Shown piece by piece: positions 16,265-24,177 of a stretch of DNA of 64,000 bases. The position numbers were made by a program, and so were the translations under genes. Position 1 is the first letter of the stretch. Every line of letters starts with the position of its first letter. Source of the stretch: an uncultured Mucilaginibacter sp. (lineage in GTDB: Bacteria; Bacteroidota; Bacteroidia; Sphingobacteriales; Sphingobacteriaceae); contig NZ_CAJYGQ010000010.1 of assembly GCF_913773635.1 (NCBI RefSeq), positions 1-64,000 of the forward strand. The letters are read 5' to 3'. The notes below the pieces were generated by a model, which saw only the letters and a program-made list of their open reading frames with translations, did no database searches and was not told the origin of the DNA.

Positions 16265-18694
16265 TCAAAATATTGCAGGGAACTTCCCGGGATTGTTGTC
16301 ATGCATTATAGTGTATATAGCTTCAATTATATCATCAACAGAGGGTTTGGTGAAGTAATCGCCATCCGATCCGTATGGCGGGCGATGTTCTTTGGCACAA
16401 AGTGTTTTAGGTGCTGCGTCAAGAAACGAGTAGCCACCCTGCACTTCGAGTACCTGTTGCAATATATAAGCCGATCCGCCGCCAGGAATATCTTCATCTA
16501 CCACCAGCAGTTTATTTGTCTTCTTAAGTGAATTAACGCAATCGTGGTCTAAATCGAAAGGATAGAGTGTTTGCGGATCAATAATTTCTATATTGATTCC
16601 CATTTGGCTTAGTTCAACAGCAGCTTCTTCAACAATGCGTAACGTTGAACCATATGAGACAACCGTTACATCCGTTCCCTGCTTTACCACCTCAGCCTTA
16701 CCTAATGGTACGGTGAACTCTCCAATGTTTGACGGCATTTTTTCTTTTAAACGGTAACCGTTCAAACTTTCAATCACAATGGCGGGTTCATCTCCCTGTA
16801 AAAGGGTATTATACATGCCGGCAGCCTGTGTCATATTACGTGGAACACAAATGTGAATACCCCTTAACGCATTTAATAATGCGCCCATTGGCGAACCTGA
16901 GTGCCATATACCTTCTAACCTATGACCGCGTGTACGAACGATTAAAGGAGCTTTTTGGCCACCTTTAGTGCGGTAGCTGAGGCTGGCAATATCATCACTT
17001 AAAACAGTTATGGCCCAAATCCAGTAATCCAGATATTGAATTTCTGCGATGGGTTTCAGTCCGCGCATAGCCAGACCCATACCTTGCCCAATGATGCTTG
17101 ATTCGCGAATGCCGGTATCGGTTATACGTAAATCGCCAAATTTTGCCTGTAAACCTGCAAAGCCTTGGTTTACATCGCCAATGGCACCAACGTCTTCTCC
17201 AAAGGCAACAATACGTTCATCGCGTTCAAATGCAGCATCAAATGCAGCGTTAAGTATTTCCCTGCCATCAATCATTTTAGCATCATGCGCATATTGGGCA
17301 GCAATAGCTTTAACATGGAGTGGCGATAATGGTGTATCACTAAACAATTTCGAGTTGTAACGTTCCTTATTGGCTTTATTTTCTTCCGTAAGCCAGTCGG
17401 TAAGGGCCTTGCGTTCGGGTTGATGTTCTTTAGCTGTTAAGCGTAAAGCTTTGCGTATGGCACCAACTATATCGCGCCGTCCCGGGTCAACGCAGGCACG
17501 TAATGATGAAGCAACTTTGCCCAACTCTTTAACTGATGAATGTCGCGCCAGTTGTTCTATCAATGCTGCACCTTCCTTAAGTTCCGCCTTAATTTCGGCC
17601 GAAAGCTCGTTCCAAGCTTCTCGTTGACTATTCCGTACATGCTTTTTAGCAGCATCTTCCAAGTCATCAAGTTCTGCCTCGGTGATTACCGCCGAATTGA
17701 TCATCCATTTGCGCATTTGCAGCAAGCAGTCATGTTCGGTTTCCCAGGCCAATCTTTCGGCAGGTTTATAACGCTCATGTGAGCCTGATGTTGAATGGCC
17801 TTGTGGTTGAGTAATTTCGGTAACGTGAATTAACACGGGTACATGTTCCGTTCTGCACATTTCAATGGCAACCGCATAAGTTTCGCAAAGGGCAACATAA
17901 TCCCAACCGCGAACTTTAAATATTTCGTAGCCATTGGTGCCCGCTTCGCGCTGAAATCCTCGTAATGCTTCTGATATATCTTCTTTTGTTGTTTGCAGGC
18001 TTGCCGGTACCGAAATAGCGTAGGCATCATCCCAAACAGAAATAGCCATAGGCACCTGAAGTACACCGGCAGCATTAAATGTCTCTAAAAAAATACCTTC
18101 AGAAGTTGCTCCGTTACCAATACTGCCAAATGCCACCTCATTGCCGTTAACCGAAAATTGCTTCAAGCCCTCAAGCTCTTTATTTTGGCGATATAGCTTT
18201 GATGCATAGGCCAAACCCAGTAAACGTGGCATATGGCCACCTGTGGTTGATATATCGGCAGAGCAATTCATTGTATCGGCCTGGTTAACCATGCTGCCAT
18301 CGGGGTTGGCAAAGCGTGTAGCATAATGGCAATTCATTTGCCTGCCGCCTGATGCTGGATCTTTTTCAATATCGGGATGGGCATAGAGCTGTGCAAAAAA
18401 TTCTTTAAGCGTGCTCATACCTGTAGCAAACATAAAAGTTTGATCGCGATAGTAGCCGGCACGCCAGTCGCCCTTTTTGAAGGCTTTGGCCATTGCCAGT
18501 TGTGCAACCTCTTTTCCATCACCGAAAATGCCAAATTTGGCCTTTCCGGTAAGCACTTCACGGCGGCCCAGTATACTGGCCTGCCTGCTTTCGTAACCTA
18601 TACGATAATCGTTTATAACAATTTGTCTAAAATCGTTAAAACTCAATTCGTGCTCTGTAAAGTTGCCGGTTGCGGGTAGTGTGCTTTCTGGCAT
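16265..18694 (-). CDS. 2-oxo-acid dehydrogenase E1 component, alpha and beta subunits fused
   Basis: The 809-residue protein joins an E1-alpha half (about 1-440) and an E1-beta half (about 470-809). The alpha half has RDQTFMFATGMS and a thiamine-diphosphate motif with GNG at 193-195 instead of the textbook GDG and DD in VWDDAYAIS instead of NN. The beta half has FGEDVGAIGDVNQGF and RITDTGIRESSIIGQGMG, where the catalytic glutamate lies. It decarboxylates a branched-chain or related 2-oxo acid and transfers the acyl group to an E2 lipoyl protein. No E2 or E3 gene is nearby. Substrate cannot be settled from sequence. Confidence 0.9.
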   Translation of the reverse strand: MPESTLPATGNFTEHELSFNDFRQIVINDYRIGYESRQASILGRREVLTGKAKFGIFGDGKEVAQLAMAKAFKKGDWRAGYYRDQTFMFATGMSTLKEFFAQLYAHPDIEKDPASGGRQMNCHYATRFANPDGSMVNQADTMNCSADISTTGGHMPRLLGLAYASKLYRQNKELEGLKQFSVNGNEVAFGSIGNGATSEGIFLETFNAAGVLQVPMAISVWDDAYAISVPASLQTTKEDISEALRGFQREAGTNGYEIFKVRGWDYVALCETYAVAIEMCRTEHVPVLIHVTEITQPQGHSTSGSHERYKPAERLAWETEHDCLLQMRKWMINSAVITEAELDDLEDAAKKHVRNSQREAWNELSAEIKAELKEGAALIEQLARHSSVKELGKVASSLRACVDPGRRDIVGAIRKALRLTAKEHQPERKALTDWLTEENKANKERYNSKLFSDTPLSPLHVKAIAAQYAHDAKMIDGREILNAAFDAAFERDERIVAFGEDVGAIGDVNQGFAGLQAKFGDLRITDTGIRESSIIGQGMGLAMRGLKPIAEIQYLDYWIWAITVLSDDIASLSYRTKGGQKAPLIVRTRGHRLEGIWHSGSPMGALLNALRGIHICVPRNMTQAAGMYNTLLQGDEPAIVIESLNGYRLKEKMPSNIGEFTVPLGKAEVVKQGTDVTVVSYGSTLRIVEEAAVELSQMGINIEIIDPQTLYPFDLDHDCVNSLKKTNKLLVVDEDIPGGGSAYILQQVLEVQGGYSFLDAAPKTLCAKEHRPPYGSDGDYFTKPSVDDIIEAIYTIMHDNNPGKFPAIF

Positions 18695-18785
18695 ATTAAA
18701 TTTCTTTAGGCGGTAAAATTAACAAATTCTATGTTGAAAATAGTTATTGCCGCGTTTATCAAATTAACGCAAAGTAAGCACGGTT

Positions 18786-18820
18786 TTTGTTATGAACTTT
18801 AAACTATTAAATTATATTTG
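18786..18820 (+). promoter_or_regulatory. Bacteroidota-type promoter for the DUF1573 gene
   Basis: TTTG at 18786-18789 and TATATTTG (TAnnTTTG) at 18813-18820 are separated by 23 bases. Transcription would start about 18826, leaving a leader of roughly 14 bases before the ATG at 18840. Confidence 0.55.
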
Positions 18821-18839
18821 TGTCATAACTACAATCATT

Positions 18840-19241
18840 ATGAAAAAACTAATCATACTTTGCGCTGTACTTCTGGGCTTTAGTGTTGCCGTACGCGCTC
18901 AAAGCGACTCCAAACCTGAATTTAAATTCAACGAAGAGAAACACGATTTTGGTAAAATTGCCAAAGGCAAACCTGTTACAACAATTTTTGAATTCACTAA
19001 TGTTGGTACCGAACCTTTAATACTTACCGAAGTTAGACCTACCTGCGGTTGTACTATTGCCGATTACACTAAAACTCCGGTTAAGAAAGGTGATAAGGGT
19101 AAAATTTCAATTACTTACAACGCCGCAGTAGCATCACCGTTCAGCAAAACAATCGTGGTTACATCTAACGCTAAAACCCCCGTTAAAAACCTGATCATTT
19201 TAGGCGAGGTTGTTGAATCGGCGGCAAGCAATACGAAATAG
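18840..19241 (+). CDS. DUF1573 domain periplasmic protein
   Basis: The 133-residue protein starts MKKLIILCAVLLGFSVAVRAQ, a signal peptide. The rest is a single Ig-like DUF1573 domain: FKFNEEKHDFGKIAKGKPVTTIFEFTNVG, then a cysteine pair in VRPTCGCTIADYT and KGKISITYN. The ATG at 18840 is chosen over 18792 because the promoter box at 18813-18820 lies between them and the signal peptide begins here. The domain is very common in Bacteroidota and lacks an assigned function; the C-G-C pair could bind a metal or be redox-active. Confidence 0.85.
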   Translation: MKKLIILCAVLLGFSVAVRAQSDSKPEFKFNEEKHDFGKIAKGKPVTTIFEFTNVGTEPLILTEVRPTCGCTIADYTKTPVKKGDKGKISITYNAAVASPFSKTIVVTSNAKTPVKNLIILGEVVESAASNTK

Positions 19242-19261
19242 TATAAACTAAATAATTTATA

Positions 19262-19295
19262 GAAAAGACCGCTTTTTAAAAGGCGGTCTTTTTTG
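19262..19295 (+). terminator. Terminator after the DUF1573 gene
   Basis: The arms AAAAGACCGC and GCGGTCTTTT pair around an A/T-rich loop and are followed by a run of T. It begins 21 bases after the stop codon. Confidence 0.85.
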
Positions 19296-19487
19296 TTTAC
19301 AACTCTTATACTTTAATAGCTATATATCGCGCTTTGGTGCAAAATTTATATCTGGTTGCTGGATTAAGGGTATTCCAAAGATCTTAATAAGATATATGAG
19401 GCTTATGCAAATTAGTTATAAGTTCATGCTTATTGTCAGTACTTTAAGCTGCTATTAAATTTATGTTCTACACAAAATAATGTTTTG

Positions 19488-19495
19488 TAATTTTG
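19488..19495 (+). promoter_or_regulatory. -7-like box touching the aminotransferase start codon
   Basis: TAATTTTG fits TAnnTTTG and ends four bases before the ATG at 19500, so transcription from it would begin at or next to the start codon. No clear TTTG lies at the expected upstream distance, which weakens the call. Confidence 0.35.
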
Positions 19496-19499
19496 GCGC

Positions 19500-20699
19500 A
19501 TGCCAAAAATTTCAAACAAAGGCCAAACTATACCGGCTTCACCTATACGTAAATTAACCCCATTCGCCGAGCAGGCCAAACTTGACGGTAAAAAAGTTTA
19601 CCATCTGAACATTGGTCAGCCTGATATTGAGACGCCCGAAGGTATGTTGAATGCTGTTAAAGGTATTGATTTCAAGGTTTGGGCTTACACAGCTTCTGAG
19701 GGTACTTTGTCGTACCGTAAAAAATTAACGGAGTATTATAATAAGCTTAATTACGGCATAAATTCATCAGACATTATAGTAACTACAGGTGGGTCTGAAG
19801 CCATAACTATAGCTATGATGACATGCCTTAACCCAGGCGATGAGGTAATTATACCTGAGCCTTTTTACGCAAACTATAATAGTTTTGCTGTACAGAGTGA
19901 TGTGGTAGTGAAGCCTATACTATCATACATTGATAATGGTTTTGCGCTACCGGCAATTTCCGAGTTTGAGAAACTGATAACAGAACGTACCAAGGCTATC
20001 ATTATTTGTAATCCTAATAATCCTACCGGATACCTATACTCTAAAGAGGAGATGGAAGCGTTAAAAGCTTTAGTATTAAAGTATGATTTGTATTTATTCT
20101 CTGATGAGGCTTATAGAGAGTTTTGTTACGATGGCCGTGAGTTTATATCGCCTATGCATTTGGTGGGAATTGAAAAAAACGTAATTATAATGGACACGGT
20201 AAGCAAGCGTTACAGCGCCTGCGGTGCGCGTTTAGGATGCTTAATTACAAAAAATAAAGAAGTGCTTCAAGCTGCATTAAAGTTTGCGCAAGCAAGGTTA
20301 AGCCCCGGTTTGGTAGAGCAAATTGCAGGCGAAGCAGCTGTTGATACGCCTGATGCTTACTTTGAAACGGTTAACGAGGAATATACTCACCGCCGAGATG
20401 TTTTGGTGAACGCTTTAAATAAAATGGATGGAGTTTATTGCCCTAACCCAGGCGGAGCGTTTTATGTTGTTGCCAAACTACCGATTGATAATTCAGACAA
20501 GTTTTGCCAATGGATGCTCGAAAGCTTTAGCTATAACAACTCAACAGTGATGATGGCGCCGGCAACAGGTTTTTACAGCACTAAAGGTGCGGGCGTAAAT
20601 GAGGTGCGTATGGCGTATGTACTTAACAGCGCAGATTTGCAAAATGCCATGACCTGCCTTGAAGAGGCTTTAAAAGTTTATCCCGGAAGAGTTCAATAG
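19500..20699 (+). CDS. Class I/II PLP-dependent aminotransferase
   Basis: The 399-residue fold-type I aminotransferase has the PLP lysine K236 in DTVSKRYSACGARLG, N174 in NPNNPTGY, D202 and Y205 in LFSDEAYREF, and R244 as phosphate ligand. The start MPKISNKGQTIPASPIRKL is the family's usual beginning. The group contains aspartate and broad-specificity aminotransferases; the exact amino donor cannot be told. A possible -7 box directly precedes the ATG, which would make the mRNA leaderless. Confidence 0.9.
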   Translation: MPKISNKGQTIPASPIRKLTPFAEQAKLDGKKVYHLNIGQPDIETPEGMLNAVKGIDFKVWAYTASEGTLSYRKKLTEYYNKLNYGINSSDIIVTTGGSEAITIAMMTCLNPGDEVIIPEPFYANYNSFAVQSDVVVKPILSYIDNGFALPAISEFEKLITERTKAIIICNPNNPTGYLYSKEEMEALKALVLKYDLYLFSDEAYREFCYDGREFISPMHLVGIEKNVIIMDTVSKRYSACGARLGCLITKNKEVLQAALKFAQARLSPGLVEQIAGEAAVDTPDAYFETVNEEYTHRRDVLVNALNKMDGVYCPNPGGAFYVVAKLPIDNSDKFCQWMLESFSYNNSTVMMAPATGFYSTKGAGVNEVRMAYVLNSADLQNAMTCLEEALKVYPGRVQ

Positions 20700-20804
20700 T
20701 ATTGCAAAAATGTGATGGTATACTGTGTTAATGTACTCCATCAACATTTTTAGCTAAGCTTCTTACAAAATTACCCGCACAAACACAGTGCTATGATATC
20801 AAAA

Positions 20805-20833
20805 TTAAAAAGGGGCTATTCGCCCCTTTTTAA
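20805..20833. terminator. Terminator overlapping the stop of the NtrC-type regulator
   Basis: A 12-bp stem TTAAAAAGGGGC / GCCCCTTTTTAA (20805-20816 and 20822-20833) with loop TATTC covers the minus-strand stop codon at 20816-20818. It can also serve the aminotransferase gene ending at 20699. Confidence 0.8.
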
Positions 20834-22210
20834 TCCAAATTTCTCAATTTTGCTGTATAAGTGACTACGTTGTATGTCAATGTCGTCTGCAGTTTTTGAA
20901 ACGTTCCAGTTATTTTTCTCAAGCTTGAACTTAATGTATTCACGCTCAGCATAGTCTTTATACTCCTGGAAGTTTTTAAACTTCTCATAATCGGTCTGAG
21001 GAGCAGCCGCTACCGGTGCGGAAGCGGTGCCTGCAGCCATAGTAACAGGTGCCGATGGGTTAGCAAATGCTCGCACATCATTATCAGTAATTACCTTATC
21101 ACTTAATATAATAAGGCGCTCAATCATGTTGCGCAGCTCGCGTATGTTGCCTGTCCATGGCAGTGCTTTAAGGGCATCTAATCCAGCCTCGCTTATGCGT
21201 TTGGTTGGCATGCCATACTCGCTGCATATCTCTTCTAAAAAGCTGTTTGCTAATAACGGAATATCATCACGGCGCTCGGCCAGCGGCGGTACGTGTATTA
21301 AAATAACACTTAACCTATGGTACAAGTCCATACGGAAATTACCATCTTCAATTTCCTTTAGCAAGTCTTTATTAGTTGCCGCTACAACGCGTACATCAAC
21401 CTCAATTTCCTTTTCACCACCAACACGGGTAATTCTGCTTTCTTGTAATGCACGCAACACCTTAGCTTGGGCTGAATGACTCATATCGCCAATTTCATCC
21501 AAAAATAATGTCCCGCCGTTTGCCGATTCAAATTTACCGATGCGCTGTTTTACAGCTGAAGTAAACGAGCCTTTTTCATGGCCAAAAAGTTCACTTTCAA
21601 TAAGTTCTGACGGGATGGCAGCACAGTTAACCTCAATAATAGGTGCGTTTGAGCGGTTTGATTTTTCGTGTAACCAACGTGCAACCAACTCCTTACCGCT
21701 ACCATTGGCTCCGGTAACTAAAACACGGGCATCTGTAGGAGCAACGCGGTCAATGGTTTCTTTGATTTTTAAGATGCCCTGAGATTCGCCCAAAATAGGA
21801 CGTACTTTCGAAACTTTTCTTTTTAAAACCTTAGCTTCGGTCACTAAGCTACCGCGATCTAGCGCGTTTCTTACCGTAATAAGCAAACGATTTAAATCGG
21901 GCGGTTTTGATATAAAGTCAAACGCACCTTTTTTGCTGGCTTCTACAGCCGTTTCAACCGTACCATGACCAGAGATCATGATGAAAGGAAGATCAGGTTT
22001 TAGTGCCAAACCATCGGTAAGCACCTCAAGACCGTCCATGCGGTTCATTTTAATATCGCACAGTACTAAATCGTAATCGTTTTTCTGTATCAGTTGCAGG
22101 CCGTCAACGCCGTTGTCAACGTCTTCAACCACATAATCTTCGTATTCTAAAATTTCGCGCAGGGTGTTGCGAATTGCGCGCTCGTCATCAATTATTAAAA
22201 TTTTCGCCAT
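20816..22210 (-). CDS. Sigma-54-dependent response regulator, NtrC type
   Basis: The 464-residue protein has a receiver domain (1-120: D8, D9, phosphoacceptor D52 in LVLCDIKMN, K102 in FISKPPD), and then an AAA+ domain with Walker A GANGSGKE (167-174) and Walker B LFLDEIGD (235-242). The sigma-54 contact loop reads GSFTSA (214-219) rather than the textbook GAFTGA. The C-terminus is a Fis-type helix-turn-helix (NNWNVSKTADDIDIQRSHLYSKI). An alanine/proline-rich linker of about 30 residues precedes it. No partner histidine kinase is adjacent, so its signal is unknown. Confidence 0.93.
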   Translation of the reverse strand: MAKILIIDDERAIRNTLREILEYEDYVVEDVDNGVDGLQLIQKNDYDLVLCDIKMNRMDGLEVLTDGLALKPDLPFIMISGHGTVETAVEASKKGAFDFISKPPDLNRLLITVRNALDRGSLVTEAKVLKRKVSKVRPILGESQGILKIKETIDRVAPTDARVLVTGANGSGKELVARWLHEKSNRSNAPIIEVNCAAIPSELIESELFGHEKGSFTSAVKQRIGKFESANGGTLFLDEIGDMSHSAQAKVLRALQESRITRVGGEKEIEVDVRVVAATNKDLLKEIEDGNFRMDLYHRLSVILIHVPPLAERRDDIPLLANSFLEEICSEYGMPTKRISEAGLDALKALPWTGNIRELRNMIERLIILSDKVITDNDVRAFANPSAPVTMAAGTASAPVAAAPQTDYEKFKNFQEYKDYAEREYIKFKLEKNNWNVSKTADDIDIQRSHLYSKIEKFGLKRGE

Positions 22211-22292
22211 GTTTTTCTATTCAAAGGAGGTAGTAGTAACGGTGCTAATATAGGATTTTGTATAGTAAAACAAACACTTGGCAAATTGTTTG

Positions 22293-22330
22293 AAAAAAAA
22301 TAACCCTTTATGCCAAAAGCATAAAGGGTT
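22293..22330 (-). terminator. rnpB terminator
   Basis: The 12-bp stem AACCCTTTATGC / GCATAAAGGGTT (22302-22313 and 22319-22330) with loop CAAAA is followed, on the minus strand, by eight T (22293-22300). It lies just beyond the RNase P RNA 3' end. Confidence 0.9.
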
Positions 22331-22340
22331 TAAATACAGC

Positions 22341-22704
22341 TGCAAAATTATAAGCCGGGTTTTGTGCTGTCTTTCAACAGTTTCTATCATTAATCTTGGC
22401 TTGTTATCGCTAACAGGCTCAAACAGCCTACCCATTACAGTTATACGTGAGTATACAAAGCGAGCAACTCTATTACTGTAACCTATTTGGCTTTTCAACT
22501 CCTGAGGTTTACCGCAAACATGGTTGCCCATGCAAGCCGTGAGCTCTTACCTCACGTTTTCACCCTTACCGGCTGGGCCGGCGGTATATTCTCTGTGGCA
22601 CTTGCTGTCGCCCGCTGCGTGGCGCCTTCCCGTTAGGAAGCAGGATGCTCTGTGTTGCCCGGACTTTCCTCCGCCTTTTAAAGGCAGCGATAGAACATTT
22701 TGCG
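22341..22704 (-). ncRNA. rnpB: RNase P RNA, bacterial type A
   Basis: Read on the minus strand, the region has the conserved 5' block GGAGGAAAGTCCGGGC (near 22660-22675), the CRII-CRIII-like internal segments and the 3' block CACAAAACCCGGCTTA (near 22351-22366). Terminal helix P1 can be drawn between GCAAAAT at the 5' end (about 22697-22703) and ATTTTGC at the 3' end (about 22342-22348), which sets the ends at about 364 bases. It is the catalytic RNA that trims tRNA 5' leaders. A near-consensus TATCTTCG on the minus strand at 22708-22715 is in the right place for its -7 box. An open frame on the plus strand across it is not a gene. Confidence 0.93.
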
Positions 22705-22858
22705 TTGCGAAGATACGCATTTAAGGTGCATATCTCTATTCTTTAAGTTGATGTTACGTGAGTATTAAGCATGTTTAACGCTAATTATTTTATTTAGAGT
22801 TAAAAACAATAGCAATATATTGATGGTTATTTATATAGCACCATAAACGATAGAACCT

Positions 22859-23407
22859 ATGTTAGCATTTGATCAAGATACCTGGGCTACTGAACAGGAT
22901 ACACAGACCCGATTACGCCGCAGTTCTGATGATGAGTTGGACCGCGAAAGATTATTGAGAGCTGAATCTCCGGATCCTGAAGATGAGGATTACGATGACG
23001 AAGATTTAGACCTGGATGAAGATGATGATTTGGATTTAGATGAGGAAGATGACCTGGACGATGATGTTGTACCAGGTTATGACACCGACTTAGATGACGA
23101 AGATGAAGATTTGGATGATCCGTTGAGAGCCCAACTGGATGGTGATGACGATCTGAATTCAGATGATAATGAAATTCCTGAGCACGAGGAAACGAATGAT
23201 CAGGATTTCGGATATCCAAATGAGCAGGAGGTACGTCAGCCTCAGGAAGGCAGCGATGGTTCATACAGCGAACAAACTGATGTTACACCACCACGCCCTC
23301 ATGAGTTTCCTTCAGAAGGAAGTCCGAAAACTGATTTCAGCTCACGCCCGCAAGGTCGTACCACTGGTCGCATGGTAGGACATGAGCCAGGCACTGAAGG
23401 TATTTAA
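22859..23407 (+). CDS. Highly acidic low-complexity hypothetical protein
   Basis: I do not recognise this 182-residue protein. Residues of about 40-110 are almost entirely D, E and L in short repeats (DLDLDED, DDEDEDLDD), followed by a polar P/S/Q-rich tail ending in GRMVGHEPGTEGI. There is no signal peptide, membrane segment or folded-domain motif, so it is probably cytoplasmic and largely disordered. Real translation is supported by the strong acidic bias in one frame, a clean start and a terminator after the stop. A calcium or cation-binding or protein-mimicking role is possible but unproven. Confidence 0.7.
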   Translation: MLAFDQDTWATEQDTQTRLRRSSDDELDRERLLRAESPDPEDEDYDDEDLDLDEDDDLDLDEEDDLDDDVVPGYDTDLDDEDEDLDDPLRAQLDGDDDLNSDDNEIPEHEETNDQDFGYPNEQEVRQPQEGSDGSYSEQTDVTPPRPHEFPSEGSPKTDFSSRPQGRTTGRMVGHEPGTEGI

Positions 23408-23431
23408 GTGATTTACTAAATAGTTTTTTAT

Positions 23432-23463
23432 AGCCGCTTCCTGTTGGAAAGCGGCTTTTTTTT
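23432..23463 (+). terminator. Terminator after the acidic protein gene
   Basis: The arms AGCCGCTT and AAGCGGCT pair with a small bulge around the loop and are followed by eight or more T. It begins 25 bases after the stop codon. Confidence 0.85.
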
Positions 23464-23545
23464 GTGTTTAGTCGTCAGTCGAGGGTTAAGGAATCTCTGA
23501 GAACAAAAAGTGTTTTGAGCTTACTGCTTTGGTTCGCTCATTGCC

Positions 23546-23617
23546 GCGGTGGCTATTACTTTTGGCATAGCCCCAAAAGTAACAAAAGGGCCTAGCCATG
23601 GCAATCCCTGCCACCGC
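23546..23617. repeat. Nested palindrome: GCGGTGGC...GCCACCGC around TTACTTTTGG...CCAAAAGTAA
   Basis: The outer 8-base arms (23546-23553 and 23610-23617) are exact complements. Nested inside, 10-base arms (23556-23565 and 23573-23582) surround CATAGCC. I recall this CCAAAAGTAACAAAAG-type sequence as a dispersed intergenic repeat in Sphingobacteriaceae genomes, where it is often mis-annotated as a short protein; a genome search would confirm. Confidence 0.6.
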
Positions 23618-23789
23618 TCAGGCCATACTTCCGGCCGGGTGCCATGGCGGGCCGACGCTCTATTTAAGGCTACAAAGCAGTGCAGCCTATGGTGGACAAT
23701 TTACAAGGAGCGAACGAAGAAATTAAGGTGCAATTAGCAACTACGCTGTGAAAAAGACGATTAAGAGAATAAGAAATTAAACTTGTCAT

Positions 23790-23839
23790 GCAAAAGCACT
23801 GACTCGAATTAACCGTTTTTCGCGGCATCAGTGTTTTGC
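23790..23839. repeat. Imperfect inverted repeat
   Basis: GCAAAAGCACTGA (23790-23802) pairs with TCAGTGTTTTGC (23828-23839), with a single bulged base. It belongs to the repeat-rich spacer before purL. Confidence 0.45.
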
Positions 23840-23910
23840 GGTTAGCACAAACCTAAGTTAAAGAACAGCAGGAACGTAGCAAATAAACGTAGCCGCAAGT
23901 TTTCTTTTTG

Positions 23911-23942
23911 GTACTTGTTCTTTTGTATAAAAGAAAAAGTAC
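23911..23942. repeat. Near-perfect 14-base inverted repeat
   Basis: GTACTTGTTCTTTT (23911-23924) pairs with AAAAGAAAAAGTAC (23929-23942) at 13 of 14 positions around GTAT. It is too far from any stop codon (500 bases from the acidic protein gene) to be that gene's terminator. Confidence 0.55.
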
Positions 23943-24049
23943 ATCCACAGGCGTAGGTGTAACCACTTTACCTGTCCTAACAGGGCACTGCAAGGAATTA
24001 TAGCACCAAGCGACATTTGCCGCTTATTTTTTTCACAAGATTTAAATCG

Positions 24050-24087
24050 TTTTGAAAAGATTTCTCCTCAGGTCGAAATGACAGTAT
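24050..24087 (-). repeat. Dispersed GTCATTTCGA-type repeat, half copy
   Basis: On the minus strand this reads GTCATTTCGACCTGAGGAG followed by AAATCTTTTCAAAACG. The same core occurs as both arms of the inverted repeat at 26822-26914. Such TGTCATTTCGA...GAGAAATCTTT units are scattered in Bacteroidota intergenic DNA. Confidence 0.65.
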
Positions 24088-24142
24088 ATATAACGCCCGA
24101 CTATAATTCTAAATTAAAATACCGTCATTCCCTTCATTTTTC

Positions 24143-24150
24143 TAATTTTG
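24143..24150 (+). promoter_or_regulatory. Possible -7 box of purL
   Basis: TAATTTTG fits TAnnTTTG. Its last bases form the TTG codon at 24148 that a longer purL frame would need as start, which supports the GTG at 24178 instead. No TTTG is visible at the -33 position. Confidence 0.4.
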
Positions 24151-24177
24151 CGTTTTCATCCATCAAAACACAATATA

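Larger units (their letters stand above)
23408..24177. other. Long gene-free spacer with clustered palindromic repeats
   Basis: About 770 bases separate the acidic protein gene from purL. Apart from the terminator at its left end and a -7-like box at its right end, it holds at least four separate inverted or dispersed repeat units, listed individually. An open frame at 23549-23737 runs over the first palindrome and is rejected as a gene. No RNA gene is recognised. Confidence 0.7.

Noticed and set aside
22524-22724. Open frame on the plus strand over the RNase P gene
   Set aside because: It runs antisense to conserved rnpB structure and resembles no protein family; structured RNA genes often leave such open frames.
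23549-23737. Open frame of 62 codons before purL
   Set aside because: It is formed by the nested palindrome; similar short entries come from the same dispersed repeat, so it is not a gene.
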